A DNA stretch of 45,139 nt, taken from the NCBI GenBank assembly GCA_045595785.1, contig JAZOBE010000010.1:1-45139 (forward strand), given 5' to 3'. Below, piece by piece: positions 7,732 to 15,811 of this stretch. This DNA is from SFLA01 sp045595785. Its GTDB lineage: Bacteria; Bacillota; Clostridia; Oscillospirales; CAG-382. The notes beneath the pieces were generated by a model. The model was not told the DNA's origin and made no database searches. It saw only the letters and a program-made list of their open reading frames with translations. The translations under genes and the position numbers were made by a program. The number at the start of each line of letters is the position of its first letter. Position 1 is the stretch's first letter.

Positions 7732-9402
7732 TTATTTGCATTTTGTGCACACGTATTCGGGAACGGTGCGTTCGTTCATAACCGATTCGTACAGCCTCCA
7801 GCCGCCTGCAAGATTAAGACAATCGTATCCGTAAGCAGAAAGAATACGGCATGCAATGTAAGAGCGATGCCCCGAGAAGCAATGAACGTAAATCGTTCTG
7901 TCTTTTGGAATCTTATCCAGATTCTGTCTGATTTCGTCGAGAGGAATATTTATAAATCCGTCAATCCTGCCATTTTCAAATTCAGTGCGTGTACGAGTAT
8001 CCAAAAGGAAAACGCTTCCGTCTCTGGGAAGAGAGTCAACGTCATGCCAGAAAAACTGCTTGATTTTTTCGCTTATAACGTTTTCCGCAACGAACCCTAT
8101 CATATTAACGGGGTCTTTTGCACTTCCGAAGGGCGGTGCATAACAAAGCTCAACGGAAGTAAGAACGGTAACTCTTGCACCGAATCTTATGGCGGCGGCG
8201 AACACGTCCGCACGCTTGTCAACACCGTCAAATCCGACTATTTGCGCACCCAGAAGCTTGTGAGTATCCTTGTCCCACAACACCTTTATAGACATATTTG
8301 TTCCGCCGGGATAATAAGTGGCGTGAGGCGCGGAATAAATATAGGTCTTATCGTAATTAATTCCTGCTTCCTTCGCGCGCTTTTCGTTAAGTCCCGTTGT
8401 TGCAACGGTCATATCGAATACCTTAAGCACGGCAGAGCCCTGAGTACCGTTGTATACGCTGTTGCCGCCGGCGATATTATCTGCCGCAATTCTGCCCTGC
8501 TTATTGGCAGGTCCTGCCAGCGGAACAAAGGTACGTTCGCCGGTAATAAAGTCTTTTACCTCCACAGCGTCACCGACAGCGTAAATATCGGGAATATTGG
8601 TTTGCATCTTTTCGTTTACGATTATGCTTCCGCGTGCATTCAGCTCAATACCGCATTTGCGCGCCAATCCTGTCTCGGGACGGACACCGACACACATTAT
8701 CACCATATCAGCGGTAATACTTCCGTTTTGAAGTGTCACACAGTTTCCGCTAATAGCCTTTACACCGTTTTTAAGGTAAAGCTTTATTCCCTTGCTCTTC
8801 ATATAACGGTGAACGTCGGCCGCCATATCAAAATCAAGGGGCGCAATAAGATGGTCGGAAAGCTCAACGACAGATACGTCCAAGCCTGCCTCAACCAAAT
8901 TTTCCGCCATTTCCACACCAATATATCCGCCGCCGATAATGACCGCAGATTTTGGAAAGGCGTTTTCAATATGCTTTTTGATCTTCAGTGTGTCAGGAAT
9001 ATTACGAAGTGTAAAAACATTAGTCTCACCGCTTATATCTATATTTGGATTAATAGGCTCAGCACCGGGGGAAAGCACCAGCGTGTCATAGCTTTCGGTG
9101 TACTCAGTGTGGGATCTGATATCCTTTACCGTAACGGTTTTGTTACCGGGGTTTATTTCGGTTACCTCGTTCAGCACTCTTACTTCTATATTAAATCTGT
9201 TCCTGAAGCTTGCGGGGGTCTGCAGAGTGAGAGCGCTCTTTTCGGTAATGGAGCCGCCAATATAATAAGGCAGACCGCAGTTGGCAAACGAAACGTGCTC
9301 ACCACGCTCCAAAACGATTATCTCCGCGCTTTCGTCCAGACGTCTCAGTCTTGCTGCAGCAGTAGCACCGCCTGCTACACCGCCGATTATAACAGTTTTC
9401 AT
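7732..9402 (-). CDS. CoA-disulfide reductase with C-terminal rhodanese domain
   Basis: FAD-dependent pyridine nucleotide-disulfide oxidoreductase, 556 residues. The FAD-binding motif is at the start (VIIGGVAGGATAAARLRR). The single active-site Cys sits in SFANCGLPYYIGG (about residue 43), as in CoA-disulfide reductases. A second GGGYIGVEMAENL motif binds NAD(P)H, and AVGDAVEV near 275 closes the FAD site. Residues about 455-545 form a rhodanese domain with active-site loop CFSGHRS. The tail ends in CTKCK. This is the CoADR-RHD architecture, thought to reduce CoA disulfides, polysulfides or persulfides. An extended -10 promoter lies upstream and bcp follows 13 bases downstream. Confidence 0.9.
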   Translation of the reverse strand: MKTVIIGGVAGGATAAARLRRLDESAEIIVLERGEHVSFANCGLPYYIGGSITEKSALTLQTPASFRNRFNIEVRVLNEVTEINPGNKTVTVKDIRSHTEYTESYDTLVLSPGAEPINPNIDISGETNVFTLRNIPDTLKIKKHIENAFPKSAVIIGGGYIGVEMAENLVEAGLDVSVVELSDHLIAPLDFDMAADVHRYMKSKGIKLYLKNGVKAISGNCVTLQNGSITADMVIMCVGVRPETGLARKCGIELNARGSIIVNEKMQTNIPDIYAVGDAVEVKDFITGERTFVPLAGPANKQGRIAADNIAGGNSVYNGTQGSAVLKVFDMTVATTGLNEKRAKEAGINYDKTYIYSAPHATYYPGGTNMSIKVLWDKDTHKLLGAQIVGFDGVDKRADVFAAAIRFGARVTVLTSVELCYAPPFGSAKDPVNMIGFVAENVISEKIKQFFWHDVDSLPRDGSVFLLDTRTRTEFENGRIDGFINIPLDEIRQNLDKIPKDRTIYVHCFSGHRSYIACRILSAYGYDCLNLAGGWRLYESVMNERTVPEYVCTKCK

Positions 9403-9431
9403 TGCTATACCTCTTAAAAATTGTTTTTTTT

Positions 9432-9460
9432 ATTATAACATCAGTATTCTCTTTTCGCAA
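9432..9460 (-). promoter_or_regulatory. Promoter of the CoA-disulfide reductase-bcp operon
   Basis: Minus strand: TTGCGA (9455-9460), 17-base spacer, TATAAT (9432-9437), with TGT directly before the -10 (extended -10). It lies 30 bases before the ATG. Confidence 0.7.
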
Positions 9461-9495
9461 GAAGTTTATTAAAATCATATAGTCTGTAAAAGCAC

Positions 9496-9523
9496 TTGAA
9501 AAAAGAAAAATGTGTGTTATATT
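9496..9523 (+). promoter_or_regulatory. Promoter of the long sigma-factor gene
   Basis: TTGAAA (9496-9501), 16-base spacer, TATATT (9518-9523). It lies about 95 bases upstream of the chosen TTG start, leaving a leader with no obvious fold. It is divergent from the disulfide reductase promoter. Confidence 0.5.
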
Positions 9524-9618
9524 GTAAATAAACAAAAATTCCGTTTAACCGTTTCGCGTTTGCCGCTACTATATGGGTGAAAGCTTTCAAACACTCTTTA
9601 CCGAAAGGGGAGATATTC

Positions 9619-11154
9619 TTGGAAAATTATAACGCCGTGCAATTTGTTGAAGAGAATATGAAAACTATTTTTGCATATTCTCTCGCCCGTGTTTCCAATA
9701 AGGATGATGCAGAGGATCTGGCAAGTGATATAATGCTCGCTATTCTTCAAAGCGGTGATAAGTTTAAAGACTCAAACGCCTTTTATGGATATGTCTGGGG
9801 AATTGCCGCCAACACCTATAAAAGCTTTTTAAGCAAAAGAAACAAAAGCCGATATGAGGAAATGGAAGAAAACCTGCCGTCTGGCGAGGATTTTGTTTGT
9901 GACATTTGTGCACGTGAGGATATAAATCTTCTCCGCCGTGAGCTTTCGCTCTTATCCCGCGAATATCGTGAATGCACCCTGGCTTATTATTTTGACGGTC
10001 TTTCCTGCGCAGAAACCGCAAAAAAACTGGGAATATCCCTTGAAATGGTAAAGTATTATCTGTTCAAGACCAGAAAAATTTTGAAAGAAGGTATCGGTAT
10101 GGAAAGAGAATACGGAGAAAAAAGCTATAACCCTGCAAAATTTAATTTTGTAACCATTTTTTCGGGTAAGTTTAATCGTGAATACAGAAATCTGTTTAAC
10201 CGAAAACTGCCCGGTAATATTATACTCAGCACCTATTATACTCCTATGACTATAAGAGAACTTTCGCTGGAATTGGGAGTTGCCGCTCCCTATCTCGAGG
10301 ATGAGATAGGGCTCCTTGAGAAATATGAACTTATACGAAATCTTGGCGGTGGAAGATATCAAGCAAATCTTGTGGTATTTACCGAGGTGTTTACGAAGGA
10401 GTTTTATAAAAAGGCGGAGGTGGAATGCACCAAAAAACTGTCCGCCTTAATTGAAAATGCGAAATCAAAGCTTGATAAAGTTCGTGAGCTAGGGTTTGTC
10501 GGTAATACTCTTGATGATAACCGTCTTTTATGGGCATTTTTGTGGATGCTGATGCGCCGCGGACATGAAGAATTCGTTAATTCCAATCCCGGATTTAATA
10601 AAAAGACCGAGATATATAACGGCGCGACCGGAATAAATTACGGTGTGGATTATGACCGCCTTTCCGATGCAGATGACTATGGATGCGACGCGTTTGCAGG
10701 CTATGCGGGTATTGATGCCAACTACGCTGTATCTTTTGCGGACTTCGGGGTACTTCCGGAAAAGAACAGATACTGTCTCAGAACAGCGGAGTATAAGGAA
10801 AAGATATATGCTTCGATAAGCAATCCCGAAAACGCCGCTCTTGTTGTAATGACGCCGAAACAAATAAGCTTTGCGGAAAGCGTTTTTTCGAAAGAGATAA
10901 ACGCCATGTCGGAAATATACTCATATCTTAATAAAACGGCGACAGAAATAATGCTTATTCATGCTCCTAACCATGTCAAAGAGTATATTTCTCATATTAT
11001 CGGAAGTACAATATTTTTTCGCACAGCAGGGCTTATCGGTGCCTGCGCATACGGTACGGGTATGTTATGTATTCCCGATGATGGTAATGCGTTGGCTTTA
11101 TACGCATATAATACTACCGAGAATGTCGCAAACACAGACGTGCTTTGCGAATAA
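9619..11154 (+). CDS. Sigma-70 family sigma factor with long C-terminal extension
   Basis: About 511 residues, more than twice an ordinary ECF sigma factor. Residues about 1-85 form sigma region 2 (NKDDAEDLASDIMLAIL, then FYGYVWGIAANTYKSFL). Region 4 follows near 110-160 (LLSREYRECTLAYYFDGLSCAETAKKLGISL, broken here only for description). At about 210-265 is a second winged-helix-like segment (TIRELSLELGVAAPYLEDEI, then LIRNLGGGRYQANLVVF). The remaining 250 residues are soluble and unrecognised. I prefer the TTG at 9619, with GGGGAG six bases before it; a GTG at 9577 in the same frame lacks such a site. No anti-sigma gene is adjacent, so the extension may be the sensor or regulator. Confidence 0.75.
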   Translation: MENYNAVQFVEENMKTIFAYSLARVSNKDDAEDLASDIMLAILQSGDKFKDSNAFYGYVWGIAANTYKSFLSKRNKSRYEEMEENLPSGEDFVCDICAREDINLLRRELSLLSREYRECTLAYYFDGLSCAETAKKLGISLEMVKYYLFKTRKILKEGIGMEREYGEKSYNPAKFNFVTIFSGKFNREYRNLFNRKLPGNIILSTYYTPMTIRELSLELGVAAPYLEDEIGLLEKYELIRNLGGGRYQANLVVFTEVFTKEFYKKAEVECTKKLSALIENAKSKLDKVRELGFVGNTLDDNRLLWAFLWMLMRRGHEEFVNSNPGFNKKTEIYNGATGINYGVDYDRLSDADDYGCDAFAGYAGIDANYAVSFADFGVLPEKNRYCLRTAEYKEKIYASISNPENAALVVMTPKQISFAESVFSKEINAMSEIYSYLNKTATEIMLIHAPNHVKEYISHIIGSTIFFRTAGLIGACAYGTGMLCIPDDGNALALYAYNTTENVANTDVLCE

Positions 11155-11162
11155 CTGTAAAG

Positions 11163-11186
11163 AGGACGGCTTATGCCGTCCTTTTA
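11163..11186 (+). terminator. Intrinsic terminator after the sigma-factor gene
   Basis: An 8-base-pair perfect GC-rich stem pairs 11163-11170 with 11175-11182 around a TTAT loop, followed by TTTAT. It lies nine bases past the stop codon. Confidence 0.8.
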
Positions 11187-11235
11187 TCTTTGTTGGAAAC
11201 CATATAAAATGTTTGGGTTTTGTTAATATTTTTTC

Positions 11236-11264
11236 TTGCAATGAAGAAAAAATTGTGTTATAGT
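11236..11264 (+). promoter_or_regulatory. Promoter of the hypA-like/Fe-S/hypB cassette
   Basis: TTGCAA (11236-11241), 17-base spacer, TATAGT (11259-11264). A second -10-like TATAAT overlaps at 11266-11271. It lies 46 bases before the HypA-like ATG and after the terminator at 11163-11186. Confidence 0.6.
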
Positions 11265-11310
11265 TTATAATGTCGATATGCGTGTATTTTTGTAAAAGAG
11301 GTGAGAGGAT

Positions 11311-11553
11311 ATGCATGAGCTTGGCGTACTGTGCCACGCTGTCAAGACTGTAAGCGAGATAGCCGAAAAGCATGGTTTAAAGCGTATAAAGTTTATGACG
11401 CTTGAGGTCGGCGAGCAATCTTCTTTCGTGCCGGTCTTTTTTGCGAAATTGTTTCCTGTGGCAATAGAGAATTTCCCTTTGCTGAAAAAAGCACAGCTTC
11501 GTATCGTTACCGCGCCCGGTAACGGACTTATAATAAAAGAGATCGGATATTAA
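11311..11553 (+). CDS. hypA: HypA-like nickel metallochaperone lacking the zinc ribbon
   Basis: An 80-residue protein beginning MHELGVLCHAVKTV, the HypA N-terminus whose Met1-His2-Glu3 binds nickel in known family members. The alpha/beta core follows (IKFMTLEVGEQSSFVP, then LRIVTAPGN). Normal HypA is about 113-120 residues and carries two CxxC pairs between the PG turn and the last beta-strand. Here that zinc ribbon is absent: PGN runs straight into GLIIKEIGY, which matches the usual final strand. The frame is open with a clean stop, and AGAGG precedes the ATG. It is first in a tight cassette with an Fe-S protein and HypB, so nickel handling is likely, though no hydrogenase is nearby. Confidence 0.8.
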   Translation: MHELGVLCHAVKTVSEIAEKHGLKRIKFMTLEVGEQSSFVPVFFAKLFPVAIENFPLLKKAQLRIVTAPGNGLIIKEIGY

Positions 11554-11556
11554 GTT

Positions 11557-12591
11557 ATGAACGATAAAAAAGAAACAGTAATGCAGGCAAGTAATATAGA
11601 TGAGCAAGGTAACGTGCTTTATCTTGATCAGGAGCGTCTTGACCGCAAGGAGGTGGGCTTTCCTCCTTTCAAAAACAAGCGCAATGGTCTTGGAATATAT
11701 AACTTCCTTAAAGAGCATGTTATATACATGAGTGACAAGCGCTGGCCGCTCGCACTCAAGCTGTATAGAATGTTTGTTAAGTTTTCCGTGTGGATGAAAG
11801 AAGGCGGATGGAAGGGCAAGGCGTACAAAAAGGGAATTATGCTTTATCCCGATATGGAGACGCATACCTCTACCGTAGTTATGCCCCTTCACGTTGATAT
11901 CACCGATAAAAGCGAGAAGGTCGTGGTGCCTATGGATATGATCAAGGCATCCCTTAAAAACGCAACCTTCATCGGCGGTATGGATTCCTGCCTTTGCCGT
12001 GAGGCAAACGATTGCAAGGACTTCCCACACGATGTCGGCTGTCTCTTCCTCGGTGAGGCGGGCAGAGTTATAGTCAAGCACAATCTGGGCAAGGAAATAA
12101 CCTATGAGGAAGCCTGCGCCCGCGTTGATAAAGCGGCGTCTTACGGACTTATGGGTCAGGCTGTATGGGTTGAGGTCGAGCAGCTCCTTTGGGGTATCCG
12201 TAATGACCAGATGGATAAATTTCTTGAGATATGCTTTTGCTGCCCTTGTTGCTGTATTGCAATGCGTCTTGCGCGTAACGCCACAAGCAGTGAGCGCCAT
12301 CGTTTCCACCCTTCCGGCTGGACCGCGGTGCCTGACCGTACAAAGTGTATCGGCTGTAAAGCCTGCGTTTCGGGAGTAAACGGCTGTCCCGTTGAGGCTA
12401 TCAGCTTTGGTGAAGACGGGAAGATAATAATCAACCAGGAGACCTGCGTTGGCTGCGGAATCTGTAAGAGCAAGTGCAAAGCAGACGTTATCAAGCTTAA
12501 GCAGACAATGCCTATGCGTGCAGATCTTCACGAGTATTTTGCAAAGGATTTCAATCTTGATCTCAAGATCTGGGATGAGGATAAGCAATAA
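11557..12591 (+). CDS. Cysteine-rich 4Fe-4S protein of the HypA/HypB cassette
   Basis: A 344-residue soluble protein of unknown function. The C-terminus has a two-cluster ferredoxin domain: C264-x2-C267-x2-C270-x6-C277-P and C297-x2-C300-x2-C303-x3-C307. Two further cysteine clusters precede it: C145, C147, C153 and C162 in the pattern CxCR...C...GC, and a remarkable CFCCPCCC at 226-233. That gives at least eighteen conserved-looking cysteines, enough for more than two clusters or a metal site. No signal peptide or transmembrane segment is seen. It starts three bases after the HypA-like stop; the Shine-Dalgarno sequence is weak, suggesting coupling. A role in electron supply to, or metal insertion into, a nickel enzyme is inference from its neighbours. 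Confidence 0.75.
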   Translation: MNDKKETVMQASNIDEQGNVLYLDQERLDRKEVGFPPFKNKRNGLGIYNFLKEHVIYMSDKRWPLALKLYRMFVKFSVWMKEGGWKGKAYKKGIMLYPDMETHTSTVVMPLHVDITDKSEKVVVPMDMIKASLKNATFIGGMDSCLCREANDCKDFPHDVGCLFLGEAGRVIVKHNLGKEITYEEACARVDKAASYGLMGQAVWVEVEQLLWGIRNDQMDKFLEICFCCPCCCIAMRLARNATSSERHRFHPSGWTAVPDRTKCIGCKACVSGVNGCPVEAISFGEDGKIIINQETCVGCGICKSKCKADVIKLKQTMPMRADLHEYFAKDFNLDLKIWDEDKQ

Positions 12592-12592
12592 T

Positions 12593-13261
12593 ATGGATGA
12601 AATCAAGATAATTCAAGTAAAACAAAGCGTGTTTGAGGATAATAATAAGGACGCAGAGCTGTTGAGAAACTGCCTTAAAAAGGAGAAAACCTTTTTGCTC
12701 AACCTTATGTCCTCTCCCGGTTCAGGAAAGACCAGCGTACTGCTGGGCGTTGCCGCGTGCCTTAAGGATAAACTTAAAATGGCTGTTATGGAAGCGGATA
12801 TCGATTCTGCTGTGGATACTGCCACGATGCTTGAAGCAGGCGTTCCCTCTATTCAGATACATACCGGCGGAATGTGCCATCTTGATGCGGATATGACCCG
12901 TCAGGGACTTAACGAGCTGTGTTATGAAAAGTATGACCTTGTGGTGCTTGAAAACGTGGGCAATCTTGTTTGTCCTGCTGAATTTGACACGGGTGCTGTC
13001 AAGAATATGACCATTCTTTCCGTACCCGAAGGACACGATAAGCCGCTTAAATATCCTCTTATGTACGAAACCAGCAGTCTTTTGGTAATAAACAAAATCG
13101 ACGTGCTTGAGTATTTTGATTTTGATACCGCAAAGGTTGAGGAATATGCAAAAATGCGTAATCCCGATATAGAGATACTTTACGTTTCCGCAAAAACAGG
13201 GGAGGGAATCCCCGCACTTGCAGATTGGATATATAAAAACGTCTGCTATTGGATTTCCTGA
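12593..13261 (+). CDS. hypB: Nickel-handling GTPase HypB
   Basis: GTPase of 222 residues that drives nickel delivery with HypA. Walker A is SPGSGKTS (41-48). The family's dimer-interface metal site is complete: Cys95-His96 in GGMCHLDADM and Cys127 in GNLVCPAEFD. NKIDVLEY gives guanine specificity and VSAKTGEGI is the usual late motif. There is no N-terminal His-rich or CxxCGC extension of the kind seen in some HypB. I chose the ATG at 12593 because it starts one base after the upstream stop and gives the family's usual N-terminus. A longer in-frame start at 12449 would overlap the Fe-S gene extensively. A strong terminator follows. Confidence 0.92.
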   Translation: MDEIKIIQVKQSVFEDNNKDAELLRNCLKKEKTFLLNLMSSPGSGKTSVLLGVAACLKDKLKMAVMEADIDSAVDTATMLEAGVPSIQIHTGGMCHLDADMTRQGLNELCYEKYDLVVLENVGNLVCPAEFDTGAVKNMTILSVPEGHDKPLKYPLMYETSSLLVINKIDVLEYFDFDTAKVEEYAKMRNPDIEILYVSAKTGEGIPALADWIYKNVCYWIS

Positions 13262-13271
13262 ATATAAAATC

Positions 13272-13298
13272 AAAACCGCCCTTTATTCGGGCGGTTTT
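13272..13298. terminator. Bidirectional terminator between hypB and an XRE regulator
   Basis: A perfect 10-base-pair stem (13272-13281 with 13289-13298) around a 7-base loop carries A and T runs in its arms. It lies between the convergent hypB and 13303-14367 genes and serves both. Confidence 0.85.
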
Positions 13299-13302
13299 AT
13301 TT

Positions 13303-14367
13303 TCAGTTTCGGTATTTTAACAGCATTTCCATATATTTTTCACTTTCACGCAAAGCTGCAAACTGGGGGTGAGGTGAATGCAAAAGACGGTTTAATTCCC
13401 ATTCTATTAGGTTATCTGTCTTGTAAGTGTAGTTTATTCCTTCACGCATTACATCATCATTCTTTGCCGCATCCATCATTTTCTCCATTGCAGCAAACTG
13501 CTTTTCTCTTATACGGATAACATCGTCTATACAATCGTCTGCGGTAAGCATTCCCGCAAGAATGGCGTATACCGCCTGCTCGGCAATACAAAAGCATTGT
13601 GTAAACGCTGTGTTGGAGAAAGACGAAAAGCTTTCACCTATATTTTCAAGTATTTTTATTTTTTCTGCTTTAGGCATATCAGTGTCAAAGCGCACCGTTC
13701 TCGCCAGCCTTATTGCCATTTCATCTATAAGACCATAGCAGTTTCGTCTGTTCCAATAACGGTATTCCGCCGTGTCTCTTCCGAAAAGCTGTTCCTTCAT
13801 AGCAGATGCTTGCCTTGTCGGAAGGGTAGATAAGACCTCAAAAGCTTTCTCTGTTTGTCCTCTGGCATGGAACAGCTTTGCCTTCATGTTTATCGCCTGC
13901 AATCGTATATCGTCCTGTGTACAGCCGTCCAGAATACTGTTGCACAACCATGTAAGCTCGTCCTGGTGTTTTATAAGGGTTTCCAAGCGGTTTCCGGCAG
14001 TTCCGCCCGCTTTATCCCACATGTATGTGTTAATTATGCTATAATCGTGGGGGTACAGTTTCATCCCGGATTGTATCAACTCTGTAGCTTTTTCGAAATC
14101 GCCCTCAATACGCAAGCTTTGATATTGGCTTATCAGCATACTTATCTCGGCTTTTTCCTTTTCATGGTCATACCCTAAAAGTTCATCAACACTTACCTCG
14201 AATATTTCCGCCAGCGGAAACAGTAGTGTTATATCGGGATAAGAATTTTTCGCTTCCCATTTGCTTACGGCGGCAGAAGACACTCTCAATCTGTCAGCCA
14301 GTTGCTCTTGCGTAAAGCCTTTTTCTGTTCTCAATCGTTTTATGTTAAGACCAATATTCAGTTCCAT
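13303..14367 (-). CDS. XRE-family regulator with helical C-terminal domain
   Basis: A 354-residue protein. Residues about 7-62 form a Cro/C1-type helix-turn-helix (IKRLRTEKGFTQEQLADRLR, then VSSAAVSKWE and the PDITLLFPLAEIFEVSVDELLGYD linker). The rest is helical, with TPR-like spacing (GDFEKATELIQSGMKLYPHD). Such C-terminal regions often bind peptides or ligands, but none is identified here. AAGGAGAA precedes the ATG. It faces a regulator of the same layout at 14619-15782, so the two form a divergent pair with similar architecture. Confidence 0.85.
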   Translation of the reverse strand: MELNIGLNIKRLRTEKGFTQEQLADRLRVSSAAVSKWEAKNSYPDITLLFPLAEIFEVSVDELLGYDHEKEKAEISMLISQYQSLRIEGDFEKATELIQSGMKLYPHDYSIINTYMWDKAGGTAGNRLETLIKHQDELTWLCNSILDGCTQDDIRLQAINMKAKLFHARGQTEKAFEVLSTLPTRQASAMKEQLFGRDTAEYRYWNRRNCYGLIDEMAIRLARTVRFDTDMPKAEKIKILENIGESFSSFSNTAFTQCFCIAEQAVYAILAGMLTADDCIDDVIRIREKQFAAMEKMMDAAKNDDVMREGINYTYKTDNLIEWELNRLLHSPHPQFAALRESEKYMEMLLKYRN

Positions 14368-14410
14368 AACTGTTCTCCTTTAAGTGTTGTTCGGCGCCGT
14401 TCATATTTTA

Positions 14411-14438
14411 ATTATACCATATTTTCTGCCGTTGACAA
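14411..14438 (-). promoter_or_regulatory. Promoter of the minus-strand XRE gene
   Basis: Minus strand: TTGTCA (14433-14438), 16-base spacer, TATAAT (14411-14416). An 8-base palindrome CGGCGCCG (14392-14399) lies between the -10 and the ribosome binding site and could be an operator, but it is short. Confidence 0.65.
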
Positions 14439-14548
14439 GCGAGCTATATTCAACGCGCCTTAACCTGCGGTTGTATTTTTTAATTTGCAGTAAAACTCAC
14501 GTGACAAAAACTAAACAGTCTGTTGAAAACGAAACAACAAATTGATAA

Positions 14549-14577
14549 TTGATTTGTTTTGTACCAGGTGTTACAAT
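14549..14577 (+). promoter_or_regulatory. Promoter of the plus-strand XRE gene
   Basis: TTGATT (14549-14554), 17-base spacer, TACAAT (14572-14577). The 11 bases ending in this -10, GGTGTTACAAT (14567-14577), recur exactly at the hydrolase promoter (15830-15840). A palindrome CACCGGTG follows at 14585-14592, around the expected transcription start. Confidence 0.65.
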
Positions 14578-14618
14578 AAAGCCACACCGGTGATACAAAC
14601 GCTTTGGAGGTTACTTAA

Positions 14619-15782
14619 ATGCAGATTAAATTAGGCGAACAAATAAAAGCATACCGTCATAAAGATGGCAGAACGCAAGAAGACCTTGCGTCTGCGCTGG
14701 GCGTTACTGCACAGGCAGTTTCCCGCTGGGAGAAGGGGATATGTTATCCAGATATGGAGCTTATGCCCTCTATGGCCAATTATTTTGGTGTGTCCATTGA
14801 CGAATTGTTCGGTTATAACAACGAGCGCACAAAAAGGATAGATTCGCTGGTTGAGAAAATCAATGAAATGAACCGCAAAAACAACGGTATCGATATTAAT
14901 ATTAACGAATGTATTTCTCTTGCGAGAGACGGTTTGGTAGAGTTTCCGGGAAACGAAAAAGTAATGCTTTGTCTTGCTTCGGTGTTATATAACGCAGGCT
15001 ACGTCCGCTACGGAGAACGGCATTATACAGACAGCGACGGATATGACGTTTATGACGTTGAGACTCATCGCACCTATGCCGAATGGAAAGAAGCAATAAA
15101 ACTTTATGAAAAGCTTGTTTCCACCCTTAAAGATGATGCACTGCGTCACAAAGCCATTAGCGATCTCGCGCAGCTATATCTCAATACCGGAGAATATGAG
15201 AAGGCGAAATCTCTTGCACAAGCAGTGCCGGATATTTTGGGATGCCGTGAGTTTTTAATGTTCAAGACCTGCGACGGCGCCAAAAAAGCGGAACTGTACG
15301 GCGAAACTCTTATGAAAATGGTTGGTATATCGGCGGAAATGCTTGTTGATACGGCATCAATGATGAGCAACCGCATAAGCTCGGAAGATATGATAGTATT
15401 TATCAAAAACGCAATCGGTATGTTTGATCTTGTATGTATTGACGGCGAATACGGTCTTTATCGTTTTACGGTAGCGCTATTGTATTTATATCTTTCCACA
15501 CATCAGTGGCGTTGCGGTAAAAAGGATGATTCTTTTGAATCCCTTAATAAAGCGCTGGAACATACCAAGAAATACACTTTCTTTGCCGGAAATACAAAGG
15601 CAACCTATTCGTCTCAGCTTTTGGAAAATTTGAAGATAAATCCTATCGGATGCGATTGCTGTACTGCGGCGGCGCTTCCCGATTATTGGCCCTGGATATG
15701 TATTCCCGGCTGCGGAGATATTCAGACAGAAATGCAGTCCGACTCCAGATGGGCAGCGTGGGTTAAAAAATGCAACGAATAG
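14619..15782 (+). CDS. XRE-family regulator with helical C-terminal domain
   Basis: A 387-residue protein. Its N-terminal Cro/C1 helix-turn-helix spans about 6-65 (IKAYRHKDGRTQEDLASALG, then VTAQAVSRWEKG and PDMELMPSMANYFGVSIDELFGYN). A TPR-like helical region of about 300 residues follows (SDLAQLYLNTGEYEKAKSLAQ). The C-terminus is odd: a cysteine cluster GCDCCTAA and ICIPGCGD could bind metal. TTTGGAGG precedes the ATG. It is divergent from a similarly built regulator, and the hydrolase gene 109 bases downstream has a promoter sharing its -10 region, so co-regulation of the hydrolase is possible. Confidence 0.85.
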   Translation: MQIKLGEQIKAYRHKDGRTQEDLASALGVTAQAVSRWEKGICYPDMELMPSMANYFGVSIDELFGYNNERTKRIDSLVEKINEMNRKNNGIDININECISLARDGLVEFPGNEKVMLCLASVLYNAGYVRYGERHYTDSDGYDVYDVETHRTYAEWKEAIKLYEKLVSTLKDDALRHKAISDLAQLYLNTGEYEKAKSLAQAVPDILGCREFLMFKTCDGAKKAELYGETLMKMVGISAEMLVDTASMMSNRISSEDMIVFIKNAIGMFDLVCIDGEYGLYRFTVALLYLYLSTHQWRCGKKDDSFESLNKALEHTKKYTFFAGNTKATYSSQLLENLKINPIGCDCCTAAALPDYWPWICIPGCGDIQTEMQSDSRWAAWVKKCNE

Positions 15783-15811
15783 GTCTTTTATACGAAAATT
15801 TAGGAAAAATA

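Noticed and set aside
7672..9417. Open frame of about 581 codons on the plus strand
   Set aside because: Antisense to the CoA-disulfide reductase gene, whose FAD, NAD and rhodanese motifs are all intact; the opposite frame has no motif.
11377..12606. Open frame of about 409 codons on the minus strand
   Set aside because: Antisense to the HypA-like and Fe-S genes; the plus-strand motifs are decisive.
14585..14592. Palindrome CACCGGTG near the XRE transcription start
   Set aside because: Eight bases occur by chance too often to be called an operator without a second copy.
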